A stretch of 64,000 nucleotides of DNA from Trinickia violacea (GCF_005280735.1 NZ_CP040077.1:2666001-2730000); one strand, 5' to 3'. Shown: positions 1 through 9,034, counted from the stretch's first letter. The notes: generated by a model from the sequence alone, not told the origin. Program-made: numbers and translations.

Positions 1-177
1 CTTGCCGACCGGAAAGAAAAACTCTCCGAACACCAGTGCCGACGCGGTGCCATAGAGGAAGAAGTCGTACCACTCCAGCGCCTGTCCGACGACAGACGTG
101 ATGACCGTGCGCCGCACGGTTGCTTCGGAGACGCCGGAAGCGCTGCCTGCAACCGAAATGGATGAACTCGTGTTCAA
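1..177 (-). CDS. MFS metabolite:H+ symporter, N-terminus only (partial)
   Basis: The first 59 codons of a membrane transporter that continues past the left edge. The visible residues include EWYDFFLYGTASALVFGEFF, the first transmembrane segment typical of the metabolite:H+ symporter (ProP/ShiA/KgtP-like) branch of the major facilitator superfamily. A TTG start at 177 is preferred because a GAGGAGA ribosome-binding site sits 6-7 bases upstream and no ATG is available. Lying last in an aromatic or nitrile catabolic operon, it probably imports the substrate of that pathway; the substrate itself cannot be read from the sequence. Confidence 0.8.
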   Translation of the reverse strand, partial: MNTSSSISVAGSASGVSEATVRRTVITSVVGQALEWYDFFLYGTASALVFGEFFFPVGK

Positions 178-338
178 GATTGTCTCCTCGATAAGGAAGA
201 CGAGGTGGTTGGGTGCGAGCGTCGATTAGCATACCTACGCATTCGCTTTTCGAAGCACGCTGCGTATTGCCCGCTGCATACCGTCAATAGTCTCCAGACA
301 GGCGTTCACCCGCGCCGGAGACTTTCGTATCGAGCCTC

Positions 339-1247
339 TCAGATCGCAACCACCGGGTTGCGCAACGTGCCGATTCCCTCGACACCCAGCTCCACCACAT
401 CGCCAGGCTTCAGCCACTCCTGAGGCGTTCTGCCCGCGCCCACGCCGGACGGGGTTCCCGTCGCAATGATGTCGCCGGGTTCGAGCGTGATGCCGGCACT
501 GATATCCGCGATCAGCGCAGGAATCTTGAACAGCATGTAGCGCGTGTTGGAGCGCTGTTTTTCGACGCCGTTGACGGTCAGCCAGATATCCAGGTTGTGA
601 GGATCGGCGATTTCATCGGCCGTGACGATGCACGGCCCCATCGGCGCATAGGTATCCTGACCTTTCGAGAAGATCCATTGCCCCGCTCGGCGACAGTCCC
701 GCGCGCTGATGTCATTCAGCACGCAGTACCCGAACACGTGGGACATGGCGTCTTTCTCGTCGATGCGCGTCGCGGTCGTGCCGATGACGACGGCCAGCTC
801 CGCCTCCCAGTCGAGCTGGTTGGTCAGCCTGCTGTTGTGCTGGATCGCATCGCCGTCCCCGATGACCGTGGTCGGCGGCTTCGAAAAGACGACCGGCTGT
901 TTCGGCAGGTCGGCCGACGTGTCCAGCGAGCGCGACGACTCCGCGACGTGCTCCACGTAGTTGAGCCCGATCCCGAAGATGTTCTTCCGCGGACGCGGAA
1001 TGGGCGCCAGCACTTTGACATTCGCCAGCGGCGTCGCCACGCCCACTGGCCACGCGTCGCCGATTTCGGCGATCCATGCGGTGCATTGCTTCAACGCCGC
1101 AGGCGAGGCATCGATAAACGCCAGCATCGAGCCCGGTATCGCCAGGCCGTGGGCCTCGCCCAGCTTCGCGAGATCGATGACCAGGTTTCCGACAATCGCC
1201 CCGAGACGGGTGTCGAGTTGCCGATTGCGATAGGTGATCAACTTCAC
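339..1247 (-). CDS. Fumarylacetoacetate hydrolase family protein
   Basis: About 302 residues. The C-terminal FAH fold is clear: metal-binding DWEAELAVVIG, then GYCVLNDISARD, and the terminal GTPSGVG loop. Family members hydrolyse fumarylpyruvate or acylpyruvates or isomerise 2-hydroxyhepta-2,4-diene-1,7-dioate. Next to a gentisate dioxygenase-like gene, fumarylpyruvate hydrolysis to fumarate and pyruvate is the simplest role, but no maleylpyruvate isomerase gene is seen nearby. The GTG at 1247 is chosen because GGAGG lies five bases upstream; an in-frame TTG at 1259 would overlap that site. Function inferred from family and neighbours. Confidence 0.85.
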   Translation of the reverse strand: MKLITYRNRQLDTRLGAIVGNLVIDLAKLGEAHGLAIPGSMLAFIDASPAALKQCTAWIAEIGDAWPVGVATPLANVKVLAPIPRPRKNIFGIGLNYVEHVAESSRSLDTSADLPKQPVVFSKPPTTVIGDGDAIQHNSRLTNQLDWEAELAVVIGTTATRIDEKDAMSHVFGYCVLNDISARDCRRAGQWIFSKGQDTYAPMGPCIVTADEIADPHNLDIWLTVNGVEKQRSNTRYMLFKIPALIADISAGITLEPGDIIATGTPSGVGAGRTPQEWLKPGDVVELGVEGIGTLRNPVVAI

Positions 1248-1313
1248 AGGTACCTCCAATAGGGGTTGCGTGGCTCGCAGCGAGCCGTGTCTCCGGCCGG
1301 CACGCCGGTCCGT

Positions 1314-2414
1314 TCAGGTCGTGATCTGATGGCCGCCGTTCTCGGTCCATGCCTCTTCGCGATACAGCCCCAGCGAATGCATGACCGGGAAGTCGTTGAA
1401 CGAAAAGAGACACGCGTCGTCCGAATCCGACGCGTTCGCATGCTCGTGCAACGCCCAGGACGGCACGCAGAAGATGTCGCGCTCCTCCCAATCGAAACGG
1501 CGTCCGGCGATGATCGAATAGCCCCGCCCTTTCGCGACCTGATACATCACGCTGCCCGTGTGCCGGTGTGCGAGGGTTCGCTCTCCAGGACGCAACCTCT
1601 GCATCGCGGCGCCGATCGTCGGCATCACGTCCTTGCCGGTGACCGGATTCACGAACTGCAGGAGGGTGCCGTCATACGGCGACCCTTCACTGACGCTCGC
1701 GTAGCGCTGCAACGCCTCGTAGGTGGCGTCCCATTGGTACTTGAACAGCGGCGAGTAAGGCTTGGTCCACACCGGGTTCACCGGCAGAACGCCCGGTCCG
1801 CCATAGGTCTTGACCGAGTCGTCGATGGGTTTCGTCACCGGTTGATAGAGCTGCGGATGGACCTCATAGAAGTTCGCCTCGAGTGCATTGACGAGCGGGA
1901 TATCGAGCCCGTCCTGCCAGATGCACCACCCGCCGTCCGCCTCCACGCCATGCTGGTGCCACGTGCCGTTCGGCGTCAGCACGAAATCCCGCGCGCCGAG
2001 CGGCATCTTGTGGCCGTCGACGACGGTATAGGCGCCGCTGCCTTCCATGATGAAGCGCAGCGCGGAAGCCGAGTGACGGTGCGCGGTCGCCTCCTCTCCC
2101 GGGCGCATCACTTGCAGGCCCGAATACAGCCAGCCGACGCATGCGCTCACGTCCTTGCGGTTCGGGTTGGTCAGCATCACGACCCGGCGTCCCGCTTGTT
2201 CCGGCGTCACCAGATCCACCGAACGCATCACGAGCTCGCGCAGATCCCGGTAGCGCCACAGCGTCGGCACGGACAACGAGCGCGGCTCCCAGGGCTCGAT
2301 GTCGTTGGCCACCGTCCACAGCGCGCCGGCGTCGTAGCGCGCCAGCTCCGCGTAGTACGCCTTCAATTCGGGCGTGTCCCGTACGTTCGCCCGACCCAAT
2401 ACGTCGTCTCGCAT
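1314..2414 (-). CDS. Gentisate 1,2-dioxygenase-like bicupin ring-cleavage enzyme
   Basis: A 366-residue two-cupin protein. The N-terminal cupin carries the iron-ligand pattern in AHRHSASALRFIMEG, with a later His in NGTWHQHG; the C-terminal cupin has LAHRHTGSVMYQV. This matches gentisate 1,2-dioxygenases and the related salicylate and nitrosalicylate dioxygenases (Fe(II) enzymes that open the ring between the carboxyl- and hydroxyl-bearing carbons). The ATG at 2414 is preceded by GGGGAG at good spacing and lies 17 bases downstream of the nitrilase stop, so the two are translated from one mRNA. Whether gentisate or a substituted salicylate is the substrate is unknown. Confidence 0.85.
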   Translation of the reverse strand: MRDDVLGRANVRDTPELKAYYAELARYDAGALWTVANDIEPWEPRSLSVPTLWRYRDLRELVMRSVDLVTPEQAGRRVVMLTNPNRKDVSACVGWLYSGLQVMRPGEEATAHRHSASALRFIMEGSGAYTVVDGHKMPLGARDFVLTPNGTWHQHGVEADGGWCIWQDGLDIPLVNALEANFYEVHPQLYQPVTKPIDDSVKTYGGPGVLPVNPVWTKPYSPLFKYQWDATYEALQRYASVSEGSPYDGTLLQFVNPVTGKDVMPTIGAAMQRLRPGERTLAHRHTGSVMYQVAKGRGYSIIAGRRFDWEERDIFCVPSWALHEHANASDSDDACLFSFNDFPVMHSLGLYREEAWTENGGHQITT

Positions 2415-2431
2415 GAAGGTCTCCCCGACGC

Positions 2432-3481
2432 TCAAAAGGATTGATCCGCGCGGTTCCAGCCAGCGGCCGCCGCGTCTTCGGTGTTCGGGAGGGGCCGGCC
2501 GCCTCGCGCCTCCGGCGACGGCGTTCTGATCTGCAGCGGCGCTTGCGCACCGGTGTTGACGCGCAGATCGAAAATGTCGAAGCGGTTGTAGTGGCCGACG
2601 ATGTCGTGCATCTGCTTCGGCTGAATGCAGCGCGCCAAGTCCACCTCGGCGTAGACGATGCCCTCCTCGTCGATCAACGGCGCGCCGACGATCCGCCCGT
2701 CCGGCCCGATCACCCCGGAAAACGCGCTATTGCGGCGCGTCAGCAACGACCGGGCGTCGTCGCATTCGGCTGCCATCGCCTCGACGATCTCCTCCGACAC
2801 CGTCGAGCACGCGACGATCGTGAAGACCTTGCCTTCGAAGCTGTGCGCCATCGCCCGGACCTTGATCGCCTCGGCCATGTCGTAGTCCGGCGGCGCAACC
2901 GGCAGCGCGATATAGCTCGCCACGTGAATCAACTCGCCTTGGGCCAGCAGGCTGAAACGGGCGAGCGTATTCGTGTTCTCGCCGCAGGCAAGCGAACCGA
3001 GCGGCCCGATCTCCGTTTGATGAACCGTCAGACCGCTCGCATCGCCGTTGCCCCACGTCAGCTTCTCGGCCCACGTCGGGACGAGTTTCCGGTGCCGCCC
3101 GAGGAGCGTGCCGTCCGAACCGATGGTCAATATCGTGTTGTACAGTGTGCCGACGCTGTGCGACGGCCGCTCGTTGACGCCGATCACGACATACGCGTTC
3201 GCTTGCCGCGCCGCCTCGCACAGCCTGTCGACTTCCGGCCCCGGCACCGTAATCGACTGCCGCACCAGCCGCTCGAACCACGCGCTGCCCATCACCGGAG
3301 ACATCATCCAGCTCCAGTACGGGTAGCCCGGCACGAACACCTCCGGAAAGGCAACGAGGCGCGCACCGTTGGCGGCCGCCTCATGGATGAGTCTGACCGC
3401 CTTGTCGATCGTCGCCTGCGTGTTCAGGAACACCGGTGCCGCCTGAACCGCCGCGGCGGTAAATGATGGAGTACTAAGCAT
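2432..3481 (-). CDS. Nitrilase
   Basis: A 349-residue carbon-nitrogen hydrolase of the nitrilase branch. The catalytic triad is visible: Glu in VAFPEVFVPGYP, Lys in GRHRKLVPTWAEKLTW and Cys in SLACGENTN. These enzymes convert nitriles to carboxylic acids and ammonia; the loop around the active-site Cys resembles aliphatic and arylacetonitrilases. It sits in the middle of the ring-cleavage operon, so a nitrile-bearing aromatic or a side-chain nitrile is a plausible substrate. The ATG at 3481 has GAGG upstream. The annotation as nitrilase is firm; the specificity is not. Confidence 0.9.
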   Translation of the reverse strand: MLSTPSFTAAAVQAAPVFLNTQATIDKAVRLIHEAAANGARLVAFPEVFVPGYPYWSWMMSPVMGSAWFERLVRQSITVPGPEVDRLCEAARQANAYVVIGVNERPSHSVGTLYNTILTIGSDGTLLGRHRKLVPTWAEKLTWGNGDASGLTVHQTEIGPLGSLACGENTNTLARFSLLAQGELIHVASYIALPVAPPDYDMAEAIKVRAMAHSFEGKVFTIVACSTVSEEIVEAMAAECDDARSLLTRRNSAFSGVIGPDGRIVGAPLIDEEGIVYAEVDLARCIQPKQMHDIVGHYNRFDIFDLRVNTGAQAPLQIRTPSPEARGGRPLPNTEDAAAAGWNRADQSF

Positions 3482-3584
3482 GAAACGATCCTCAATAGAT
3501 TCGAACGATCCACTGCCCCGGCGGCAACGACCGCATTCCGGCTTCGCGATCCGCGCACATTGCCCGGCCTCGCGGATTGGCGGC

Positions 3585-3881
3585 TCAAGCCCGCGACGCC
3601 ACCACCTTCCCCTCGCCGACCACCTGCAACCGGACCCGCTGCCCCGGCGTCATTGCCGCTTCCAGCTGCGCGATGACGAATGCCTCAGGTTCGGTACGTA
3701 TGGTGGCCAGCAAGACCGGCTCGCTGCCCGGCGTCCTGTCGACGAGCCGCGTCAGCTGCTCGACGATGCCGGCGCTCGCTTCAACCTGTCGCCAGTGGCC
3801 GCCGCCGCAGCGCGGGCACAAGTAGCGCTCGGGAAACAGCGTCGCTTCGCAACCGGTACATTGAAAAACGTGGAAGGCCAT
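3585..3881 (-). CDS. Zn-ribbon OB-fold protein (DUF35 family)
   Basis: A 98-residue protein with a rubredoxin-like zinc ribbon (CTGC near residues 8-11 and CPRC near 26-29) followed by an OB-fold segment. DUF35 proteins pair with thiolase-like enzymes and bind the acyl-CoA substrate. Here the start codon overlaps the stop of the thiolase-like gene (TAATG), which supports a two-subunit complex. The start at 3881 is fixed by that coupling. Confidence 0.88.
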   Translation of the reverse strand: MAFHVFQCTGCEATLFPERYLCPRCGGGHWRQVEASAGIVEQLTRLVDRTPGSEPVLLATIRTEPEAFVIAQLEAAMTPGQRVRLQVVGEGKVVASRA

Positions 3882-5038
3882 TAGATGCGCTCCATGACCA
3901 CGGCATTCGCACACATGCCGTAGCGATACTCGACCATGCCATAGCCGCTCACCACGGCCGTCCGCGCGCCTTCGATCTGGCGCCCCGCGGCCTCGCCGCG
4001 CAGCTGCCGGATCGCCTCCACCAAACCGTGCATGCCGCCGGCCGCCCCCGCCTGTCCGGCGGAGAGCTGACCACCCGACGTATTCACGGCCAGTTGTCGC
4101 GCCGCAATCCGCTCGATCAAGCCGCGTACCTCGCCCGATGGCGCGAATCCGAGGTCTGCCAGCTGGATGAGGACCATCGCCGGGTAGTCGTCGTAGACGG
4201 ACACGACATCGACTTCGTCCGGCGCCAGGCCGGCCGTCGACCACAGGCGTCCGGCCAGGCGGGCGAGGCCCGTCGCGAGCCCATCCGCCTGCTGATGGTC
4301 GGGGTTGTGCCGGGCTTCGAGCGCACGCACACGGATCGTGGCCGACGGGTTTCTCCGGTCGTCCGATGCCGTGACGACTATCGCGTTCGCTCCGGACACC
4401 ACCGGAACGCAGTCGAACCGGCACAGCGGCTCGGCGACGAGCGGCGCGCCAAGATAGTCGTCGATGGTGAGCGGCGCGCGATACACCGCATCGGGATTCT
4501 CCGACGCCCAGGCGCGCTGCGTCACCGCGATCGCACCATAGTCACTGCGCGAAAGGCCGTGCTGCTGCATGTGGCGCGCCGTCAGCATCGCAAAGACCGC
4601 GTTGGGGCCTGAGAAATTCAGCGGGCGCAGATGCTGCCGCGTCGTCGCGTTGTAGTTCTCCGCCAGCTTGGCGAAGTCGCCGGGGCCGAAATGGTCGCCC
4701 GACACCAGCACGACGACGGAGGCATCGCCACCTTGCACGGCGCGCAGCGCGTGCTGCAGCAGATTGATTCCGCTCGCGCCGCCATGACAGTCGTCCATGG
4801 TCCAGCGCGGACTGATGCCCAGGCGCCATGCGAGGTCGATTGCGTGATCGGGCGCCAGCGTGAACGACGCGACGCCGAGCCCATCGACGTCGGATGGCCG
4901 AAGGTCGAGCTGCGCCAGCGCCTTGGCGACAGCCTGAGCGAGCAGCCCGCCGGTCGTGACCCCTTCGGCATGCCGCCGATAAGGGACCTCGACGCCCGCC
5001 GAGATCACTGCCCCATCGAAGTCTTTCACGTTGCCCAT
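3881..5038 (-). CDS. Thiolase-like acyl-CoA acetyltransferase (SCP2 type)
   Basis: A 385-residue thiolase-superfamily protein with the non-canonical SCP2-thiolase layout. The nucleophile region reads DDCHGGASGINLL and the C-terminal glycine-rich stretch NTSGGQLSAGQAGAAGG; a late Cys (RYGMCANAVV) is present. With its DUF35 partner it probably performs thiolytic or retro-aldol cleavage of a CoA thioester, as proposed for steroid and aromatic side-chain pathways. The ATG at 5038 is preferred to an upstream in-frame start because GGAAG lies six bases before it. It follows the acyl-CoA ligase by about 35 bases. Confidence 0.85.
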   Translation of the reverse strand: MGNVKDFDGAVISAGVEVPYRRHAEGVTTGGLLAQAVAKALAQLDLRPSDVDGLGVASFTLAPDHAIDLAWRLGISPRWTMDDCHGGASGINLLQHALRAVQGGDASVVVLVSGDHFGPGDFAKLAENYNATTRQHLRPLNFSGPNAVFAMLTARHMQQHGLSRSDYGAIAVTQRAWASENPDAVYRAPLTIDDYLGAPLVAEPLCRFDCVPVVSGANAIVVTASDDRRNPSATIRVRALEARHNPDHQQADGLATGLARLAGRLWSTAGLAPDEVDVVSVYDDYPAMVLIQLADLGFAPSGEVRGLIERIAARQLAVNTSGGQLSAGQAGAAGGMHGLVEAIRQLRGEAAGRQIEGARTAVVSGYGMVEYRYGMCANAVVMERI

Positions 5039-5072
5039 TGCACGCTTCCGACGCCAGCCCGAGCGCACCCGC

Positions 5073-6713
5073 TCAGGCCCGCTTCAAGTGATAGCCCGCG
5101 GCCTCACGGTCCCATGTGCCGCTGACGATCCCGCGCTCGCGCAGCTTGTATTTCTGGATCTTGCCGTTCTCCGTCTTCGGCAAATCGCGCATGAATTCGA
5201 TGAAGCGCGGGATCGCGAAATACGCAAGACGAGGTTCGCAATACGCGACGAGCGCCGCCGGTGTGAGCGTCGAACCGGCTTTCAATACGACCGCCGCCAT
5301 CACCTCGTCTTCGGCCAGCTCCGAGCGCACGGCATACACGGCGGCGGTTTCGATATCCGGATGGCTGAGCAAGGTCTGCTCGACCTCGTAGGACGAGATG
5401 TTTTCGCCGCGGCGCCGGATCGCGTCCTTCAGGCGATCCACGAACTTGTAGTAGCCGTCGGCATCGCGCACCACCCGGTCACCCGTGTGAAACCAGAGGT
5501 TTCGCCACGCCTCGACCGTCTTCTCGGGCATGCCAAAGTAACCGGTCGCGAACGCGAAAGGCTCGGTGGCGCGCAACAGCAGCTCGCCCGTTTGCCCGTC
5601 CGGAACCGGCTCATCGTGTTCGTCGACCACGCGCGCTTCGAAGCCCGCTGCGACGCGCCCCATCCATCCCGGACGCTGATCCGAAAAGCCGCGCCCGAGC
5701 ACGCAGTTGGTCTCGGTGGAGCCGAATCCATCGAGCAGCCGGATTGAGCAGCGCTCGGTAAATGGGTCATGGAACTGCTCGGGCACACCGGGCGCCAATG
5801 CGATCCTGACCTGATGGGCACGCTCGGCGTCGGTCGACGGCTTCGACAGCAGGATCGGAACCATCGCACCGAGCAGAAAGGTCACCGTCGCGCGCGTTTC
5901 GATCAGCGCGGCGAAGAAGCGGCTCGCCGAGAACCGCGTGTCGACGATCAGCGACGCACCCGAAATCAGCGCCTGAAAAAAGCTGTTCAGCGCGTTGGTG
6001 TGGAACAGCGGAAGAACCGTGTACAGAATGTCTTCGCGCGTCATGCCGATATGCGACGCCACGTAGACACCCCACCAGTAAAACTGCGCATGAGGGCAAA
6101 CGACGCCCTTCGACAGGCCGGACGTCCCCGAGGTGTAAAGAATGGCGAGCGTGTCGCCTGGTCCGACGTTGGACGCATCGACCGCCTCGCCGAGCGGCGG
6201 AATGGGTTCGCACGCGAGCGGCAGCGATGCTTCAGCGTTGCCGTCGTCAATGAGCCACACGCGCTCCAAGGCGAGCGTCGACAGTTCCAGGCCGGCAATG
6301 GCGCTGGTGAGCGACGACTCGGCGACCAGCAGCCGTGCTCCCGAGTTGGCAAGCATGTGCTGTAGCGGCATGCCGCGCGACGCCGTATTGATCGGCACGA
6401 CGACGGCGCCGAGCCACCCGCAGCCAAGCACGATTTCCATGAATTCCACGCGGTTCGAGCACATCAGCGCGACGCGATCGCCCGGCGCGATTCCGGCTGC
6501 CTTCAACGCGCCTGCTCTGCGCGATGCCGCTGCGAGCGCGTCGGAGCCGGTCCAGCTCGTGCTCCGGTCGGAAAACAGCGGCGCATCGCCCATGGCCGAA
6601 GCACGCGCTTTCAGCAACGCAGGCAGGGTGCGCTGCGAAGCCGGCAGCGTGTGTCCGGGGCCGGCGCCCGCGAGGCCAGTCAGTGATAATTCGGTTGGCA
6701 CTTTCATCTGCAT
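5073..6713 (-). CDS. AMP-dependent acyl-CoA synthetase/ligase
   Basis: About 546 residues of the ANL superfamily. It carries the nucleotide loop ILYTSGTSGLSKG, the TGD motif in HTGDRVVRDADG, the hinge VDRLKDAIRRRGENIS and the catalytic C-terminal lysine in TENGKIQKYKLR. It resembles crotonobetaine/carnitine-CoA ligases but such names often hide aryl-CoA ligases; here it should activate a pathway acid for the thiolase-like enzyme that follows. No strong ribosome-binding site is visible, and ATG at 6713 or 6707 are both possible. Confidence 0.85.
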   Translation of the reverse strand: MQMKVPTELSLTGLAGAGPGHTLPASQRTLPALLKARASAMGDAPLFSDRSTSWTGSDALAAASRRAGALKAAGIAPGDRVALMCSNRVEFMEIVLGCGWLGAVVVPINTASRGMPLQHMLANSGARLLVAESSLTSAIAGLELSTLALERVWLIDDGNAEASLPLACEPIPPLGEAVDASNVGPGDTLAILYTSGTSGLSKGVVCPHAQFYWWGVYVASHIGMTREDILYTVLPLFHTNALNSFFQALISGASLIVDTRFSASRFFAALIETRATVTFLLGAMVPILLSKPSTDAERAHQVRIALAPGVPEQFHDPFTERCSIRLLDGFGSTETNCVLGRGFSDQRPGWMGRVAAGFEARVVDEHDEPVPDGQTGELLLRATEPFAFATGYFGMPEKTVEAWRNLWFHTGDRVVRDADGYYKFVDRLKDAIRRRGENISSYEVEQTLLSHPDIETAAVYAVRSELAEDEVMAAVVLKAGSTLTPAALVAYCEPRLAYFAIPRFIEFMRDLPKTENGKIQKYKLRERGIVSGTWDREAAGYHLKRA

Positions 6714-6759
6714 CACTAATTAATCAGATAAATTCAATGTGAATGTGGTCACTGCAAAC

Positions 6760-7998
6760 TTATCGCCCGAGCCGCTCGCTCTCGGACCACCGTTTCATCA
6801 ACGTATTGCTGGGCAACGTTTCGTCCATCACCTTGCGCGCCGCTTCAATGCCCGCCACGGGAAAACGAGCGGCATCGATCAGCCCGATTTGCACCAGCAC
6901 GCTCGCCTGATCCCAGTAGATGTGTTCGTGGCAAAGCTTGTCGCCGCGGAACTTCACGATACCCACGAGCGGAATCTCGACGGGGCGGCCTGTCGGCGGG
7001 ATGCCGGGCAGCAGCCAGTCGATTTCGCTCGTGTGCGTAAAGCAGAAGAGGATCTCATCGACGATCTGCGTCGCGCCGACCGTACGGGAAATCGAAACCT
7101 GCCGTGTATCGGGAGGGTTGGCGTGGATGAAGTGATACTGATAGAAACGCCTGAGCGACGCATAGCCAACGCCACCCGTCATGGTCGGAATATGGTTGAC
7201 ATACGGTTCGGCGACCATGGTCTGCATCGTCGCGTCGGCGTCGCGGGTTTCGAACTCGAGTTGCAGATGTCTTTCCCACAGCGCTTCGAGGTCGTAGTGC
7301 GGTCCCAGCGCGCGCCGCAACGCACCGATGGTGCGGTCATGCGCGAGCACGCTGGCCGATTTGTCGAAATGGGGGCTGCCGAATCGTGCGAATGCGTGGT
7401 CGACGCCGCGATAGACGTACAGGCTGACGCCGTCGCGCTGCCCGAGCGCCGCGAAGATTTTCGCGCGGGCGGGTTCGTCGCAGTGCGCATCGTTCCCGGC
7501 GAAATGGAGCACGAGCTTGCTGCGCAAGGTATCCGCGCGATCAACGAGATGCTCGATGCCGACACCGTAGTAGCCGACGCAAACCGCGGCATCCGTGTGC
7601 GCCGCAGCCAGGTAGGCGAGCTTGCCGCCGAGGCAATATCCAATGACACCGCAGCCGCCGGTGACTTCGGGCCGTTCACGCAACAGCGCCAAGGCAGCCT
7701 GCAGATCCTCGACGGCCTCGTCGTCGCGGAAGGCTTCGAGCAGCGTCAGCGCCGCTTGCATGCCCTGCTCGTCAGGCTCCAGTTCGCAGCCCTGCACCTG
7801 CCGCCAGAAGAAGTCGGGGGCCAGCACGACGTAGCCCTCTTCCGCATACCGGTCCGCCACTTCGCGGATGTGCGCATTCACGCCGAAGATCTCCTGACAC
7901 AGAATCAGACCCGGACCGCTGCCTGCCGGCGGCAGCGCCAGGTACCCGTTGAAGATTCTGTCGCCGCTTCCAGAAATTCGAATCGTCGTACCACCCAT
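6760..7998 (-). CDS. Dienelactone hydrolase fused to an NTF2/SnoaL-like domain
   Basis: A 412-residue two-domain protein. Residues 1 to about 225 form a dienelactone hydrolase with Glu in ILCQEIFG, the Cys nucleophile in IGYCLGG and the catalytic His in GVDHAFA. The remainder is an NTF2-like cone fold of the kind found in SnoaL/polyketide-cyclase-like proteins. The ATG at 7998 is chosen because GGAGGAG lies seven bases upstream; in-frame starts further up have no such site. It is the promoter-proximal gene of the catabolic operon, facing the regulator gene. A role in hydrolysing a lactone intermediate is inferred. Confidence 0.85.
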   Translation of the reverse strand: MGGTTIRISGSGDRIFNGYLALPPAGSGPGLILCQEIFGVNAHIREVADRYAEEGYVVLAPDFFWRQVQGCELEPDEQGMQAALTLLEAFRDDEAVEDLQAALALLRERPEVTGGCGVIGYCLGGKLAYLAAAHTDAAVCVGYYGVGIEHLVDRADTLRSKLVLHFAGNDAHCDEPARAKIFAALGQRDGVSLYVYRGVDHAFARFGSPHFDKSASVLAHDRTIGALRRALGPHYDLEALWERHLQLEFETRDADATMQTMVAEPYVNHIPTMTGGVGYASLRRFYQYHFIHANPPDTRQVSISRTVGATQIVDEILFCFTHTSEIDWLLPGIPPTGRPVEIPLVGIVKFRGDKLCHEHIYWDQASVLVQIGLIDAARFPVAGIEAARKVMDETLPSNTLMKRWSESERLGR

Positions 7999-8067
7999 CG
8001 CTTGCTCCTCCAGGTGCGCCGCTTTTCGACGCCGTGCGCATTGCATTTCAGGGCTGCAGTGCTTGTT

Positions 8068-8087
8068 CAAAACAGTATATTGTTTTG
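8068..8087. promoter_or_regulatory. Palindromic operator 1 for the GntR regulator
   Basis: A 20-bp palindrome with one mismatched pair, centred on AAACAGTATATTGTTT, in the AT-rich divergent promoter. It lies 70 bases upstream of the hydrolase start. The same sequence family recurs at 8158-8173. Assignment to the adjacent regulator is by position. Confidence 0.65.
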
Positions 8088-8157
8088 CGTCAAATGATCA
8101 AGAAATTTTCATAAAAAGTATATTTATCGTTATTTTTCATAGACTTAACTATGAAAT

Positions 8158-8173
8158 AAACAGCATACTGTTT
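8158..8173. promoter_or_regulatory. Palindromic operator 2 for the GntR regulator
   Basis: AAACAGCATACTGTTT, a second copy of the palindrome at 8068-8087 with a single mismatch to perfect symmetry. It lies about 85 bases upstream of the regulator's start and 88 bases from site 1 (AAC to AAC). Together the sites suggest the consensus AAACAGTATACTGTTT. Confidence 0.65.
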
Positions 8174-8258
8174 GTGGGAAAGCCATGATAGAATCCCCAA
8201 ACACCGGCCGCCTCCGAAACAACCGGGGCGCCCAGCAACGACCACCGCATCCGTGACC

Positions 8259-9020
8259 ATGGCAACCAGACCTTCCGTCGACTCCGAGAATCAGGAACCC
8301 AAACAGAGCATCCGCGAACGCGTCTATCGATATGTGCGCGACAAGATCCGGAAGGGAGAGATCACGTTCGAGCACAAGCTCGTGGACCATGAGATTGCGG
8401 CTCAGCTGAACGTGTCCCGCATGCCTGTGCGAGAAGCGCTGCTGCAGCTGAAAAGCGAGGGCGTGCTCGAGGGAACGGCGCGCGGCTTCGTGTTGAGGCG
8501 CTTCACACCGACCGACATCGCGAACATATTCGAAACCCGTCTTCTGCTCGAGCCCACGGCCGCCAGCGAAGCCTGCAGGCACACCACGGTCGAAGGGCTC
8601 GGCCGGATGCGGTCCGCGATCGCCGCGGCCGAGCACGCGTACGCGGCCGAAGACGCGGCCAGCTTCATCGAAGCGTCGGAGGCGTTTCGCGCCGCGTGGA
8701 TGAGCATGGTGCCGAACCCGCACCTCGTGCAGACCATCGACAGGCTTCGCGACCACGTCGAAGCCGTCCGGCTGGCGACGCTGCGCGAGCGGGATGTTCA
8801 GAGCGCGGCCCTGGGAAGCAACCGCGCGATCCTGGACGCATTCATGCAGGGCGATGCCGATGCGGTGAAAGCGAAAACCACCGTCAGCCTGCGCCTGGCA
8901 GCGACGTTCTACTACACCACGCAGGAAGCCATCACCGGCGCAGGTCCAGAGGGCACGCAGGGCCAGCCGCTCGCCCGCTCGAGCGCGACCAGAAAAGACG
9001 CGCGTTCGGTAAAGGGCTAG
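8259..9020 (+). CDS. GntR family (FCD/FadR-type) transcriptional regulator
   Basis: About 253 residues. The N-terminal winged helix-turn-helix contains KLVDHEIAAQLNVSRMPVREALLQLKSEG in outline, the GntR signature, followed by an all-helical FCD ligand-binding domain with the FETRLLLEP start of that domain. Such regulators sense carboxylates and usually repress divergent catabolic operons. The start is uncertain: ATG 8259 and GTG 8253 are adjacent and neither has a good ribosome-binding site. It is transcribed away from the catabolic operon. Confidence 0.88.
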   Translation: MATRPSVDSENQEPKQSIRERVYRYVRDKIRKGEITFEHKLVDHEIAAQLNVSRMPVREALLQLKSEGVLEGTARGFVLRRFTPTDIANIFETRLLLEPTAASEACRHTTVEGLGRMRSAIAAAEHAYAAEDAASFIEASEAFRAAWMSMVPNPHLVQTIDRLRDHVEAVRLATLRERDVQSAALGSNRAILDAFMQGDADAVKAKTTVSLRLAATFYYTTQEAITGAGPEGTQGQPLARSSATRKDARSVKG

Positions 9021-9034
9021 CGGATTGCCGGCCA

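Noticed and set aside
1266..2444. A 392-codon plus-strand frame
   Set aside because: Antisense to the gentisate dioxygenase-like gene; no ribosome-binding site or domain.
2441..3466. A 341-codon plus-strand frame
   Set aside because: Antisense to the nitrilase gene, whose catalytic triad is clear.
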